Below, piece by piece: positions 1 to 8,079 of a DNA stretch of 64,000 bases. The DNA is taken from the NCBI GenBank assembly GCA_000509225.1, contig BAOK01000001.1:2152913-2216912 (forward strand), written 5' to 3'. How positions within the stretch are numbered: the stretch's first letter is position 1; each line of letters opens with the position of its first letter. A program made the position numbers and the translations under genes. Below the pieces are notes generated by a model. It worked only from the letters and a program-made list of their open reading frames with translations. It was not told the DNA's origin and did not search any database. The DNA comes from Parvibaculaceae bacterium Mf 1.05b.01. GTDB lineage: Bacteria > Pseudomonadota > Alphaproteobacteria > Parvibaculales > Parvibaculaceae.

Positions 1-12
1 AAACCTGTTCGG

Positions 13-47
13 TGATGTCTCCTGCCATTTATTGTCAGGAGACATCA
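13..47. repeat. 12-bp inverted repeat (hairpin)
   Basis: TGATGTCTCCTG at 13-24 is the exact reverse complement of 36-47, with an 11-nt spacer. It lies upstream of the first gene. No T-run follows on either strand, so it may be the 3' hairpin of a transcript entering from the left or an operator. I cannot tell which. Confidence 0.45.
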
Positions 48-110
48 TCCGCCACCCTGTTGTGCCGCGCTCCCTTCCCCATGTCTAAACGAACAATGAG
101 GGAGCGTGGG

Positions 111-518
111 ATGATCAAAGGAAGTTGTTTGTGTGGGGCGGTGACGCTGGAGATTTCGGGCACACCCAGTTCGCTGAGCTATTGCCATTGTTCGCGATGC
201 CGGAAGGCAGCGGGTGTGTTTTCCGCGGTGCTAATTGGCCCCGTTGCAGATCTTAAAATCACCAGCGGGGAGTGCCACATTGCCCGGCTTGAGCCCGCCA
301 GCCCGCACGTTCACCGGCGCGCCTTTTGCGAGCATTGCGGCTCATCCCTGGGTGACCTCGCAACCGATAGCGGCATCTATGTGGTTGCGGCCTCTATTCT
401 CGATGAGGATCCAGGCATAAAGCCCATGGGACATATCCACACTGCGTCAAAGCCAGACTGGTATGAGATTACCGACGGGCTGCAACAGTTTGAGGGCGAC
501 TATGTTGCTCCTGATTAA
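111..518 (+). CDS. GFA/CENP-V family zinc protein
   Basis: This 135-residue protein belongs to the glutathione-dependent formaldehyde-activating (Gfa/CENP-V) fold family, small zinc proteins often annotated as S-hydroxymethyl-glutathione synthases but mostly of unknown substrate. The family cysteine pattern is visible: GSCLCGAV near residues 4-11, CHCSRCRK at 25-32 and FCEHCGSSL further on, giving two zinc sites. The frame stays open upstream to position 12, but ATG 111 is chosen because it sits behind a purine-rich GGAGCG and gives the typical family N-terminus (MIKGSCLCGAV). The gene stands alone. A second, distinct member lies at 22212-22676. The family is certain; the biochemical role is not. 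Confidence 0.9.
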   Translation: MIKGSCLCGAVTLEISGTPSSLSYCHCSRCRKAAGVFSAVLIGPVADLKITSGECHIARLEPASPHVHRRAFCEHCGSSLGDLATDSGIYVVAASILDEDPGIKPMGHIHTASKPDWYEITDGLQQFEGDYVAPD

Positions 519-554
519 TCACTTCACCACCAACTCTTGCGCTTGCCGCCCTGG

Positions 555-577
555 ATTGCCCGAACAATTCGGGCAAT
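555..577. repeat. Perfect 10-bp inverted repeat, 3-nt spacer
   Basis: ATTGCCCGAA (555-564) and TTCGGGCAAT (568-577) are perfect reverse complements around CAA. It lies 36 bp after the stop of the GFA gene. It could be that gene's intrinsic terminator, although no clear T-run follows on the plus strand, or a 23-bp operator for the HD-domain gene downstream. The rest of the 353-bp interval 519-871 shows no gene or further structure that I can support. Confidence 0.45.
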
Positions 578-871
578 GACATTTGGAGAGAGGCCACCCA
601 CTCCAGACGTCTGCCAATGCATCAAGGAAGGCAGTGACGGTCGGCTCTGTGCCCGCATCCATGATGCATTACCGCGCTCATGGAGAAGTCCATATCTGCA
701 TGAATGAATCTCTCAAGGCGTGGATTTACCTACGCGGGGCAGACACCAGACTGTAGGTGGAGCCCACCTCTCGCCGTTTGTCTGATTGAACCAGCAATCT
801 GTCGCGTTCCGCTCTGGCCGCTTCCACCGCTGCCCCTCAAGTTTCCTCTCAGTCTCAAACCAGGAGGATAC

Positions 872-1474
872 ATGACCTTGACCATCCAGCTTCCGTCCGC
901 ACCCGACAGTCTGATCGCACAAGCCGCGACTTTGTTTCTGGCGGAGGTGTCTGCGCCCGAAATGGTGCATCACTGTCATAGAAGTTTTCTGTTTGCCGAC
1001 CTCTTAGGCGAGAAGACTGGGCGGCGTGCCGACAAAGAAGCGCTTTACATCAGCGCCCTGTTCCATGACCTGGGCCTCGACCACGCAACAGAAGGCGAAG
1101 AATCCTTTGAAGTTCGGGGCGGCAATGCGGCAGAAGCGTTCTTGCTCTCCCGCGGCGCTGACACTCGTCTTGCATCTTCTGTGAATACAGCCATCTCCCT
1201 TCATACAGACCTGGCGTCTGCGGACCATGATCAACCAGAGGTTGCCCTGCTTCACATGGGCGCCATGGTGGACGTTGTCGGCATGCGGATTGATGACATT
1301 CCCGCAAAAACGCTCGAGAGAATTCTGGAAGAGCATCCAAGGAGCGGGTGCAAATCGCACCTTAAGAACCTTCTAAACGCCGAAGCGCTGCGCCATCCGG
1401 CATCTAATATCGCAACAGCCCTGCGCGACCTCGACCTCGGGTCCCTGATCGATCAGGCACCGTTTGTCGATTAG
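872..1474 (+). CDS. HD-domain metal-dependent phosphohydrolase-like protein
   Basis: This 200-residue HD-superfamily protein has a helical fold that coordinates a divalent metal through His and Asp. The signature is visible as His33-His36, then His65-Asp66 in the segment ALFHDLGLDH, with a later Asp in GAMVDVVG. The spacing resembles the stand-alone HD proteins annotated as phosphohydrolases or cyanamide-hydratase-like, but no substrate can be read from the sequence. The frame is open from 704. ATG 872 is preferred because AGGAGG at 862-867 lies at ideal spacing and the upstream residues look non-coding. A short A/T-rich hairpin (1480-1496) follows the stop. It is monocistronic, with glyA beginning 260 bp later. 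Confidence 0.8.
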   Translation: MTLTIQLPSAPDSLIAQAATLFLAEVSAPEMVHHCHRSFLFADLLGEKTGRRADKEALYISALFHDLGLDHATEGEESFEVRGGNAAEAFLLSRGADTRLASSVNTAISLHTDLASADHDQPEVALLHMGAMVDVVGMRIDDIPAKTLERILEEHPRSGCKSHLKNLLNAEALRHPASNIATALRDLDLGSLIDQAPFVD

Positions 1475-1479
1475 CCGCT

Positions 1480-1496
1480 TCAAAGATTTTCTTTGA
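1480..1496 (+). terminator. Weak hairpin after the HD-domain gene
   Basis: TCAAAGA-TTT-TCTTTGA is a perfect 7-bp stem starting 6 nt after the HD-gene stop codon. It is A/T rich with no strong U-tract, so termination is possible but weakly supported. Confidence 0.3.
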
Positions 1497-1645
1497 CCTG
1501 AGACACGTCCTTTGCTTCAATCCCGGTGACCCGACTGGTCCAACATATTCCGCGTGACTGGCGAAAATCCTCTTCCTTTGTGTGGAGATGGATGTGGGAA
1601 ACCCCTCTGATTTGCAGAGTGAACAACCACAAGGGAGCGCGGAAG

Positions 1646-1726
1646 CCGATTTCAAAGCCGTTCGCCTGGGCAGCCTTTTAAAGAAGAGCTGGCCGGGCGT
1701 TTGACATTTTGGCTTTGAAACGGAGA
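1646..1726 (+). promoter_or_regulatory. Structured 5' leader of glyA, candidate cis-regulatory RNA
   Basis: Two nested stems are visible by eye. The outer stem pairs TTTCAAAGCC (1650-1659) perfectly with GGCTTTGAAA (1711-1720) and continues as CCG (1646-1648) with CGG (1721-1723) past one bulged A. The inner stem pairs 1663-1669 with 1693-1699 (7 bp including one G-U) and, after one mismatch, 1671-1674 with 1688-1691, closing a 13-nt loop. The outer stem runs into CGGAGA at 1721-1726, the only plausible ribosome binding site for the ATG at 1734, so folding should hide part of it. This architecture suggests translational control. It does not match the glycine riboswitch or any other family I can recognise. 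Confidence 0.5.
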
Positions 1727-1733
1727 AACAGAT

Positions 1734-2996
1734 ATGGATCTCAATCGACTTCGCGACGACCTCTCGCATAAAGACCCAGACATTTTCTCAGCGCTGACCG
1801 CAGAAGAAGATCGGCAGCGCAAAGGGTTGGAACTCATCCCGTCGGAAAACTATTGCTTTCCGGAAGTGCTTCCCCTGCTCGGCAGTGCCTTCACCAACAA
1901 ATATTCCGAAGGATATCCCGGGCGGCGCTATTATGGCGGGCAGCCCAACACCGATACTATCGAGACGCTTGCGCGGGAACGAGCCTGCAGCCTCTTCCGG
2001 GCTGAACATGCCAATGTGCAACCCCTGTCTGGATCGCCGATGAACCAGGCTGTCTATCTGGGTCTTTTGGAACCTGGCGACACGATTCTAGCGATGGACT
2101 TGAGCCATGGGGGACACCTCACCCATGGGGCGCCGGTGAGCCATATGGGGCGCCTCTTCAACTTCGTGCGGTACAAGACCGTGGGCGCGAGAGGCGATCT
2201 AGACTATGACGCTTTGGAAAAATCCGCACTGAAGGAGAAACCCAAGCTTATTGTCTGCGGGCATTCTTCTTATCCGCGGGAAGTGAACTATGCCCGGTTT
2301 CAAGTGATTGCCGACAAGGTTGGCGCGCTTACCATGGCTGATGTCTCTCATGTAGGCGGTCTCATCGCCGGCGACGCATTGCAAAATCCGCTCGACCACG
2401 GGTTTGATGTGATGACCACAACGACGCACAAGTCTCTCAGAGGGCCACGCGGTGGGCTCATTCTGTCCAAAGCGAAACATGCAAAAGCGATTGATGCGTC
2501 GGTCTTTCCGGGCCTGCAGGGTGGGCCGCATATGAATCAGGTCGCGGCCACTGCCCTCACGCTGAAACTTGCTGCGGCGCCGGACTTTAGAACCTATGCA
2601 CGGGCGGTGCTCGCCAATGCGCAGGCGCTGGCACAATCACTCCGGGATCACCAGGTTCACCTCATTACTGGTGGCACCGAAAACCATCTGCTGGTGATTG
2701 ATACGGTCGCAAGCTTTGGTATTGATGGGAGACAGGCTCAAGAGGTCCTCGACAGGATTGAGCTCACCACAAACAAGCAGGTGATCCCGGATGATTCCAA
2801 TCCCCCTATGCGACCATCCGGTTTGCGATTGGGAACGCCTGCCCCCACCGCGCGCGGCATGGGTGAAGCGGATATGGCAATCGTCGGCAGATTGATTGCA
2901 TCGGCTCTCAGATCGCCAGAGGATGAAACACACTTGGCGGGCCTCGCTGACGAAGTAACTGCGCTTACCAGCCGCTTTCCGGTTCCTGGACTTTAA
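1734..2996 (+). CDS. glyA: Serine hydroxymethyltransferase
   Basis: The 420-residue PLP enzyme interconverts serine plus tetrahydrofolate with glycine plus 5,10-methylene-THF in the cytosol, feeding one-carbon metabolism. Family marks are present: LIPSENY near 34-40, NKYSEGYPGRRYYGG at 55-69, DVSHVGGL (Asp203, His206) and the PLP-lysine motif TTTTHKSLRGPRGG with Lys233. The length matches the family. The ATG at 1734 follows CGGAGA at the foot of a long leader hairpin (1646-1726), implying regulated translation. The gene converges with a tetR-type gene and shares the stop palindrome TTAA with it. Several positions diverge from common bacterial GlyA (for example LTHGAPVSHMGR), so it may be a second, specialised paralogue. 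Confidence 0.96.
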   Translation: MDLNRLRDDLSHKDPDIFSALTAEEDRQRKGLELIPSENYCFPEVLPLLGSAFTNKYSEGYPGRRYYGGQPNTDTIETLARERACSLFRAEHANVQPLSGSPMNQAVYLGLLEPGDTILAMDLSHGGHLTHGAPVSHMGRLFNFVRYKTVGARGDLDYDALEKSALKEKPKLIVCGHSSYPREVNYARFQVIADKVGALTMADVSHVGGLIAGDALQNPLDHGFDVMTTTTHKSLRGPRGGLILSKAKHAKAIDASVFPGLQGGPHMNQVAATALTLKLAAAPDFRTYARAVLANAQALAQSLRDHQVHLITGGTENHLLVIDTVASFGIDGRQAQEVLDRIELTTNKQVIPDDSNPPMRPSGLRLGTPAPTARGMGEADMAIVGRLIASALRSPEDETHLAGLADEVTALTSRFPVPGL

Positions 2997-3634
2997 CCGG
3001 CCACGGTCACCGCGATGAGTTCGCGCCGGATCATGTCTTGATAGACAGCCATGATCCGGTCGCCCTCTTTTCGGTCAACTGAAACCGCGAGACGGACCGC
3101 CATCCCTGTTAGTTGCATGACCAGAAAGCTGGCCGTTTCCAGTCGCTTCCAGGCTTTCTTTGGTGTGAACTTCTTGAGCGTCTCATAAACAATCGCACCA
3201 TTGGCCCGGCTGTCTTCGATATCGAGCGCATTCAGAGTCTTGTCAGCCTGAATGCCAAACCAGATGTCACGCGCAACGGGCTCTGCAAGAAAGAGTTCGT
3301 AGTAAGCCATCAGGGTCGATTTCAGCGCGTCCTCGCCCTCTTCCAAGCATGTCACTTCGTCCATCGCCTGTGCAAGCCCATCATGCACCAGCTCCATGAT
3401 CCGCTCTGCAAGCGTAATGATGATCGAGGATTTATCGGGGAAATATTGATAGACGGAGCCGATGGGCACCCCCGCCCGCGATGCAACATCACTCATCTTC
3501 AGATGCTCACTGCCGCTTTCCTCAATGAGGTTCCGGGCTGCATCCAGGATCCGTTCAAACCGTTCTTTTGCGCGGGCTTGCGTCGGGATCTTACGCACAG
3601 AGGTTCTTTTGGACGATGTGGAGACAGCGGGCAT
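2993..3634 (-). CDS. TetR-family transcriptional regulator
   Basis: A helix-turn-helix repressor of the TetR family, about 213 residues. The N-terminal DNA-binding domain reads IPTQARAKERFERIL, then SDVASRAGVPIGSVYQYF, the canonical TetR recognition region. The remaining ligand domain is helical. The frame is open to a GTG at 3697, but that extension would run into the palindromic operator candidate, so ATG 3634 is preferred; the ribosome site is weak for every option. The gene is divergent from the flavin monooxygenase-SDR pair starting at 3738 and is presumably its regulator. The stop codon overlaps that of glyA (TTAA). Confidence 0.85.
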   Translation of the reverse strand: MPAVSTSSKRTSVRKIPTQARAKERFERILDAARNLIEESGSEHLKMSDVASRAGVPIGSVYQYFPDKSSIIITLAERIMELVHDGLAQAMDEVTCLEEGEDALKSTLMAYYELFLAEPVARDIWFGIQADKTLNALDIEDSRANGAIVYETLKKFTPKKAWKRLETASFLVMQLTGMAVRLAVSVDRKEGDRIMAVYQDMIRRELIAVTVAG

Positions 3635-3683
3635 GGTCGGGTCTTTGTCTTTGTCCGGAAGATTTTGCTTGATTCTCATAATA

Positions 3684-3722
3684 TGAGGGTTTATCACTTT
3701 TTACAAATATGAGGAACCCTCA
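3684..3722. promoter_or_regulatory. Candidate TetR operator region
   Basis: The divergent interval between the tetR-type gene and the monooxygenase holds TGAGG-AAC-CCTCA (3710-3722), a perfect 5-bp palindrome. A related half site TGAGGG lies at 3684-3689, and the flanking ATATGAGG word occurs twice (3681-3688 and 3707-3714), spaced 26 bp. This is typical placement for autoregulation and control of the divergent operon. It is inferred, not proven. Confidence 0.45.
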
Positions 3723-3737
3723 CAATTGGAGCTCGCT

Positions 3738-5099
3738 ATGACAGCCTCTTCCATTCCCAATCGCGCTTGCATTGTCGGCGCTGGCCCAGGTGGCCTTGCA
3801 CTCGCGCGGACGTTCAAACTGCTCGGAATTGATTTTGATATTCTCGAACGGCACTCCGATGTGGGTGGCATTTGGGATGCAGAAAACCCGGGCTCGCCTA
3901 TGTATGCCTCCGCCCATTTCATTTCATCGAAGACACAGTCCCACTATACGGACTTCCCGATGCCAGACGATTACCCGGACTATCCGTCTAACAAGCAGAT
4001 CCATTCTTACATGCAGGCATTTGCGCACGAATATGGGCTTTACGATGAGATCACCTTCAACACGGAGGTGGTTGAGACGAAGTTTGAGAAAGACGGCTGG
4101 CAAGTAACACTCTCCACTGGCGAGACGCGCCCCTACCGGTGGCTCATCTGCGTGAATGGCACAAACTGGCACCCGACGCTGCCTGACTGGGCTGATGGTC
4201 CCTTTGACGGTGACGTCCGCCATGCCAATAGCTTCCGCCATATGGACGAATTTCGGGGGAAGCGGGTTCTGATCGTCGGGGCAGGGAATTCAGGGTGTGA
4301 CATTGCCTGTGATGCGGCAGCCGCCGCGGACGATGCATTCATTAGCTTACGACGGGGCTATCATTTTATTCCGAAACACCTCATGGGCAAGCCGGCGGAT
4401 GTTTTCGCCCATGAAGGGCCCCATCTGCCCATGTGGCTGACACAAAAGGTTTTTGGGCTGCTTTTGCGCTTCATCAACGGGGACCTGACCCGTCTCGGCC
4501 TGCCCGCCCCCGATCACAAGATTTTTGAAAGCCATCCGATCCTCAATACTCAACTGCTTCACTATCTTGGGCACGGCGACATCAAGGCGAAAGGCGACGT
4601 TGATCACCTGGACGGCCAGCATGTTGTGTTTAAGGATGGCAGTCGCGAGGAGATTGACCTTGTGCTTTGCGCCACGGGCTATGAGTGGAAAATCCCTTAC
4701 GTTGACCCCTCCGAATTCACGTGGAAAGCAGGTCGCCCAGATCTTTATATGAATCTGTTTGTGAAGGGCCATGCCAATCTGTTTTCACTGGGCTTTATGG
4801 AAACCAATGGTGGCGCTTACAAGCTCTTCGACAATATGTCTGATCTTATCGCCCGCGCGATTCTAGCGGAGCGTGATCAACCGAAGCAGGCAAAGCGTTT
4901 CCACAAACGGCTCGCCAGTTATCAGCCAGACCTCTCAGGCGGCGTCAATTATGTCGGCTCTGACAGGCACGCAACCTATGTCAATATAGATGCCTACAAG
5001 AAGGCGATGACTGATCTGCGCAAACATATGGGATGGCCCGAAGTTCCTGATGGACATTACGATTCAGTTCGCGCGGCGAGGAAAGCGGAAGCCGCATGA
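3738..5099 (+). CDS. Flavin-containing monooxygenase (FMO/Baeyer-Villiger type)
   Basis: A 453-residue FAD/NADPH-dependent monooxygenase, cytosolic. The FAD Rossmann motif GAGPGGLALA lies at residues 14-23, followed by ERHSDVGGIWD. The second, NADPH-binding Rossmann motif is VLIVGAGNSGCDIA. The segment preceding it, FDGDVRHANSFRH, matches the FMO fingerprint F-x-G-x3-H-x3-F/Y. The C-terminal LCATGYEWKIPY motif is also typical. It should insert one oxygen into a heteroatom or ketone substrate; the substrate is unknown. The frame also allows TTG 3726, but GGAG at 3728-3731 is correctly spaced for ATG 3738. The stop overlaps the start of the next gene (ATGA), so an operon with the SDR is expected. 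Confidence 0.92.
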   Translation: MTASSIPNRACIVGAGPGGLALARTFKLLGIDFDILERHSDVGGIWDAENPGSPMYASAHFISSKTQSHYTDFPMPDDYPDYPSNKQIHSYMQAFAHEYGLYDEITFNTEVVETKFEKDGWQVTLSTGETRPYRWLICVNGTNWHPTLPDWADGPFDGDVRHANSFRHMDEFRGKRVLIVGAGNSGCDIACDAAAAADDAFISLRRGYHFIPKHLMGKPADVFAHEGPHLPMWLTQKVFGLLLRFINGDLTRLGLPAPDHKIFESHPILNTQLLHYLGHGDIKAKGDVDHLDGQHVVFKDGSREEIDLVLCATGYEWKIPYVDPSEFTWKAGRPDLYMNLFVKGHANLFSLGFMETNGGAYKLFDNMSDLIARAILAERDQPKQAKRFHKRLASYQPDLSGGVNYVGSDRHATYVNIDAYKKAMTDLRKHMGWPEVPDGHYDSVRAARKAEAA

Positions 5100-5902
5100 G
5101 CAGATCCGTCATGATCACCGGTGCGGCGGGAGGTCTCGGCCGTGCTCTTGCAGAGGCATTGCGGGATCAGGGTGATCATCTGGTCCTAACCGACCGAACC
5201 GAGGAGCTGTCTGGGCTTTCCTCTGGTTCTGCGGCTGAGTTGATCGATGCAGACCTTTGCATCGACGAGGATCTGCAACGCCTTTGCACGCGCCTGGAAA
5301 GTGGCGAGCCGGCAATCGACCTACTGATCAATAATGCAGGTATCGGCGTCCCGGGCTCGGTCTCGACACTTGATGAGGTTCTGCTCACCAAACATATCGA
5401 CATTAACCTAACGGCACCGATGCGCCTTGCCCAAGCGGCGGCTCGGGGCATGTTGACCAGAGGCAAAGGTCAGATTTTCAACATTGTCTCTTTGGCAGGT
5501 CTCTTCCCCTTGAAAGATAGCGCGGCCTATACCGCGTCGAAATTCGGTCTTCGCGGCTTCACCGCTGCGCTTGCGCTTGAGCTCGAACCTCACGGCATCA
5601 AGGTTGGGGGTCTCTACCCCAGTGCCATAGACACGCCGATGCTGCGTGAGGAGATGTCTCACCCGGATGGATCACCGCTCAACTTTGCAGGCAATGCGGA
5701 TCCTCTTTCTGCAAAGGAGACCGCAAAGCGGGTCATGCAGGCCCTCGGCTCGGGTGACCTTGAAACCTGGCTACCAAAAAGCGAGGGGCGTATGGCGAGC
5801 CTCGTCATGGCCTTTCCAAAGAGCCTTCAGCGGGTATTTCGGTACATGGAGAAGCAAGGCAATAAGAAGAAACAGACCTATCTGGCCAGTCTTCATCCCT
5901 GA
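5096..5902 (+). CDS. Short-chain dehydrogenase/reductase
   Basis: A 268-residue NAD(P)-dependent classical SDR. The cofactor motif TGAAGGLG is at residues 8-15, NNAG near 79-82, a serine in FNIVSLAGLF and the catalytic YTASK shortly after it. The start overlaps the FMO stop by ATGA, so the two are translationally coupled. The pairing suggests that an alcohol oxidised by this SDR gives the ketone substrate of the FMO, or that the SDR acts on the FMO product. That is inference. The gene ends 18 bp from the convergent hisG, with a hairpin between them. Confidence 0.92.
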   Translation: MSRSVMITGAAGGLGRALAEALRDQGDHLVLTDRTEELSGLSSGSAAELIDADLCIDEDLQRLCTRLESGEPAIDLLINNAGIGVPGSVSTLDEVLLTKHIDINLTAPMRLAQAAARGMLTRGKGQIFNIVSLAGLFPLKDSAAYTASKFGLRGFTAALALELEPHGIKVGGLYPSAIDTPMLREEMSHPDGSPLNFAGNADPLSAKETAKRVMQALGSGDLETWLPKSEGRMASLVMAFPKSLQRVFRYMEKQGNKKKQTYLASLHP

Positions 5903-5911
5903 TGCTGCCGA

Positions 5912-5929
5912 GGCCGCTTCTTAGCGGCC
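5912..5929. terminator. Hairpin between SDR and hisG
   Basis: GGCCGCT-TCTT-AGCGGCC is a perfect 7-bp stem with a 4-nt loop between the convergent SDR and hisG genes. The stop codon of hisG (complement of 5921-5923) falls in and beside the loop. There is no U-tract on either strand, so a weak bidirectional terminator is the best guess. Confidence 0.35.
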
Positions 5930-6901
5930 CAGGCGTTTGATAAGTTGGTCGTGCAGGACATTCTCTGCCGCGAACAGATAATCTGCCTTGCTGGCCGACA
6001 CTGTTTCCGCTCCTGCCTCGCGCAGGTGATCGGCAACAGCCTGAACCTGGGCGGTGGGACAGATAACCCGCACTTCACCGCCGCCCTTAAAGGTGCTGAT
6101 GACGTCCGCAGCGCACTGATAATGACGATCCAGATCTTCCGCCATCTTTGCCGGATCAAAGGGTCCGCGAGCAGCCACAAGCATGTGGTTCTCAGCGCGA
6201 TCTCTTGCATCCAAGCGGTCGAGAATTACCCGCGCCGCCTTGAGTTGAGTATCGCCCCAGACGGCGCTTAAAGACGCGACGAGGTTCGCCTCACTGCGAA
6301 GCATGACGCCATCGTCGAGGATTTTCAGATTGTTGGCGACGAGTGTCGCCCCTGTCGAGGTGATATCAACAATGGCTTCCGCGGACCCGGCAGCTGGCGC
6401 GCCTTCCGTTGCGCCCAGACTTTCCACGATCCGGTAATCATTGATGCCGTGGTCGGCGAAGAACATGCGTGTGAGATTGAAATATTTCGTTGCCACGCGC
6501 AGGCGCTTGCCGCGTTTTGCGTGAAATGCCAACGCCACATCGTCCAGGTCAGACATTTTGTCGACGTCAATCCAGCTCTGCGGTACGGCGACGACCACGT
6601 CTGCATGGCCGAACCCAAGCTTGAGCAGCAGCTCAACGCTTTGGTCGGGGGCGGCAAGCTTTTCCCGGATCAGGTCTTCACCGGTAATCCCGAAGTGGAT
6701 GGTGCCCTGTTCCAGGTTTCCCGCGATTTCTGATGCCGACAGAAAGGCAATCTCCACATCGGAGACGCCTTTTAGCGTGCCGGTATAGCCACGCCCGCCA
6801 TGCTGGGAGACTTTGAGACCTGCCCGCTTAAAAAACTCAGAGGCGTTTTCCTGAAGACGACCTTTGGAGGGGAGACCCAAAATGAGTTTGTCGGTGCTCA
6901 T
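5921..6901 (-). CDS. hisG: ATP phosphoribosyltransferase catalytic subunit
   Basis: The first enzyme of histidine biosynthesis condenses ATP and PRPP. At 326 residues it is longer than the roughly 210-residue short-form HisG that depends on HisZ. The catalytic core (ILGLPSKGRLQ at the N-terminus, VDITSTGATLVANNLKIL for PRPP binding) is followed by about 90 residues whose EVRVICPTAQVQAVADHLR segment resembles the ACT-like regulatory domain of long-form HisG. It overlaps hisZ by ATGA and is the last gene of hisS-hisZ-hisG. Regulation by histidine could therefore act through HisZ, through the C-terminal domain, or both. Function is certain; the subfamily is mixed. Confidence 0.95.
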   Translation of the reverse strand: MSTDKLILGLPSKGRLQENASEFFKRAGLKVSQHGGRGYTGTLKGVSDVEIAFLSASEIAGNLEQGTIHFGITGEDLIREKLAAPDQSVELLLKLGFGHADVVVAVPQSWIDVDKMSDLDDVALAFHAKRGKRLRVATKYFNLTRMFFADHGINDYRIVESLGATEGAPAAGSAEAIVDITSTGATLVANNLKILDDGVMLRSEANLVASLSAVWGDTQLKAARVILDRLDARDRAENHMLVAARGPFDPAKMAEDLDRHYQCAADVISTFKGGGEVRVICPTAQVQAVADHLREAGAETVSASKADYLFAAENVLHDQLIKRLGR

Positions 6902-8079
6902 TTTACTTCTCCCTTATTGGTCGCCTGAAAGAGTCTTTCCAGCGCAATCGCACACCCGACAGCCTGAACAGGTTTCGGTGCACCGAGGCTCTGCAAGAGA
7001 CCATCATATCGCCCACCGCCCATAATCACCGCATCATTGCCCAGTTCCGGCACCCGCAGTTCGAAAACATGGCCCGTGTAATATTCCAGCTTCCGGCCAA
7101 AACCGGTGGAGAAGGTCGCACGTCCAAGATCAACACCTGCGTCCGAGATCGCTGTCAGACGGACAGCCAGTTTCTCAAGTGCGGTGTCCGCAGAAATGCC
7201 GTTCTTTTTCAGAAGGCTTTCGACCTGATTGACTGCGTCAGATGCTGGAACGGAAATCTTCATATAAGCGGCAATGATCGCGGCAGCTTCTTTGGGCATC
7301 TGCTCTGTTGTCGCCTCACCTGCTTTCTCAAGCAGGCGACTGGCAATCTCATCAACACCGCGTCCACCAACAGGGGCGATACCGCCAAGCTTCAGGACAT
7401 CTGTTAGAAGCGTGGTGGCTTGTTCCTCATCAAGGCCAACAAGAACAGACAGAAGACCATTCCGGTCTTCACCACTTGCCTGCCCCTCGCCGTTTGAGAG
7501 ATCGCTCAGCAGATTTGCAAAGAAGTCCGGTCGCCAGAACTGGCGACGCAGGCGTCCCTTCCAACCGTTTGGAATGTTGATCGCATCGATCAGCGCATCA
7601 AAGAGGGAGAGATCACCCAGCTCTACCTGAAAGTCTGTGAGGCCTGCGGCTTCGACCGCCGCGACACCAAGGCGGGTGATTTCAGCATCCGCTGCGGCTT
7701 CATCAACGGCGCCCAATATTTCGAGGCCACACTGATTATATTCGCTCAGCTTTTCAGAGCCCACAGGCTGGTAGCGGTACACGGGTCCGCTGGCACATAG
7801 ACGTCGAGGGGCTGCGCCATCTGGATCGTTTTCAAGATATAGACGGCAGACAGGAATGGTGAGTTCTGGTCGGAGGCAAAGCTCCTGGCCGCCCGCATCG
7901 GTAAAGAGATAGGTGCGTCGTCTGATGTCTTCGCCCGATCGGTCCAAAAATATGTCGGCTGGCTGGAGAACGGGTGCGGTTACTGGTTCGAATGAGGCAG
8001 CTTCGAAGGACGCTCGAACGGCCGTTGCCTGTTGTTCGCGTGCCTTGAGTTCGTCCCCAGTACTGGAAATGCTTGTCAT
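6898..8079 (-). CDS. hisZ: ATP phosphoribosyltransferase regulatory subunit
   Basis: A 393-residue paralogue of the class II histidyl-tRNA synthetase catalytic core that activates HisG and carries histidine feedback. HisRS-like segments remain: LCLRPELTIPVCRLYL, YRYQPVGSEKLSEYNQCG and GFGRKLEYYTGHVFELR. The anticodon-binding domain of a real HisRS is missing, as expected for HisZ. The frame is open to a TTG at 8157, but ATG 8079 is the likely start. That ATG overlaps the stop of a 31-codon reading frame upstream (8076-8171), and the stop of hisZ overlaps hisG, so translation of the row looks coupled. Confidence 0.94.
   Translation of the reverse strand: MTSISSTGDELKAREQQATAVRASFEAASFEPVTAPVLQPADIFLDRSGEDIRRRTYLFTDAGGQELCLRPELTIPVCRLYLENDPDGAAPRRLCASGPVYRYQPVGSEKLSEYNQCGLEILGAVDEAAADAEITRLGVAAVEAAGLTDFQVELGDLSLFDALIDAINIPNGWKGRLRRQFWRPDFFANLLSDLSNGEGQASGEDRNGLLSVLVGLDEEQATTLLTDVLKLGGIAPVGGRGVDEIASRLLEKAGEATTEQMPKEAAAIIAAYMKISVPASDAVNQVESLLKKNGISADTALEKLAVRLTAISDAGVDLGRATFSTGFGRKLEYYTGHVFELRVPELGNDAVIMGGGRYDGLLQSLGAPKPVQAVGCAIALERLFQATNKGEVK

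Noticed and set aside
1475..1733. Glycine riboswitch upstream of glyA
   Set aside because: The conserved glycine aptamer core is absent; the hairpins are described as an unassigned leader instead.
3635..3697. N-terminal extension of the TetR protein to GTG 3697
   Set aside because: The added residues are not TetR-like and overlap the putative operator region; kept as a possibility only.
3726..3737. TTG 3726 as the start of the flavin monooxygenase
   Set aside because: It would use the GGAG that sits correctly ahead of ATG 3738 as coding sequence.
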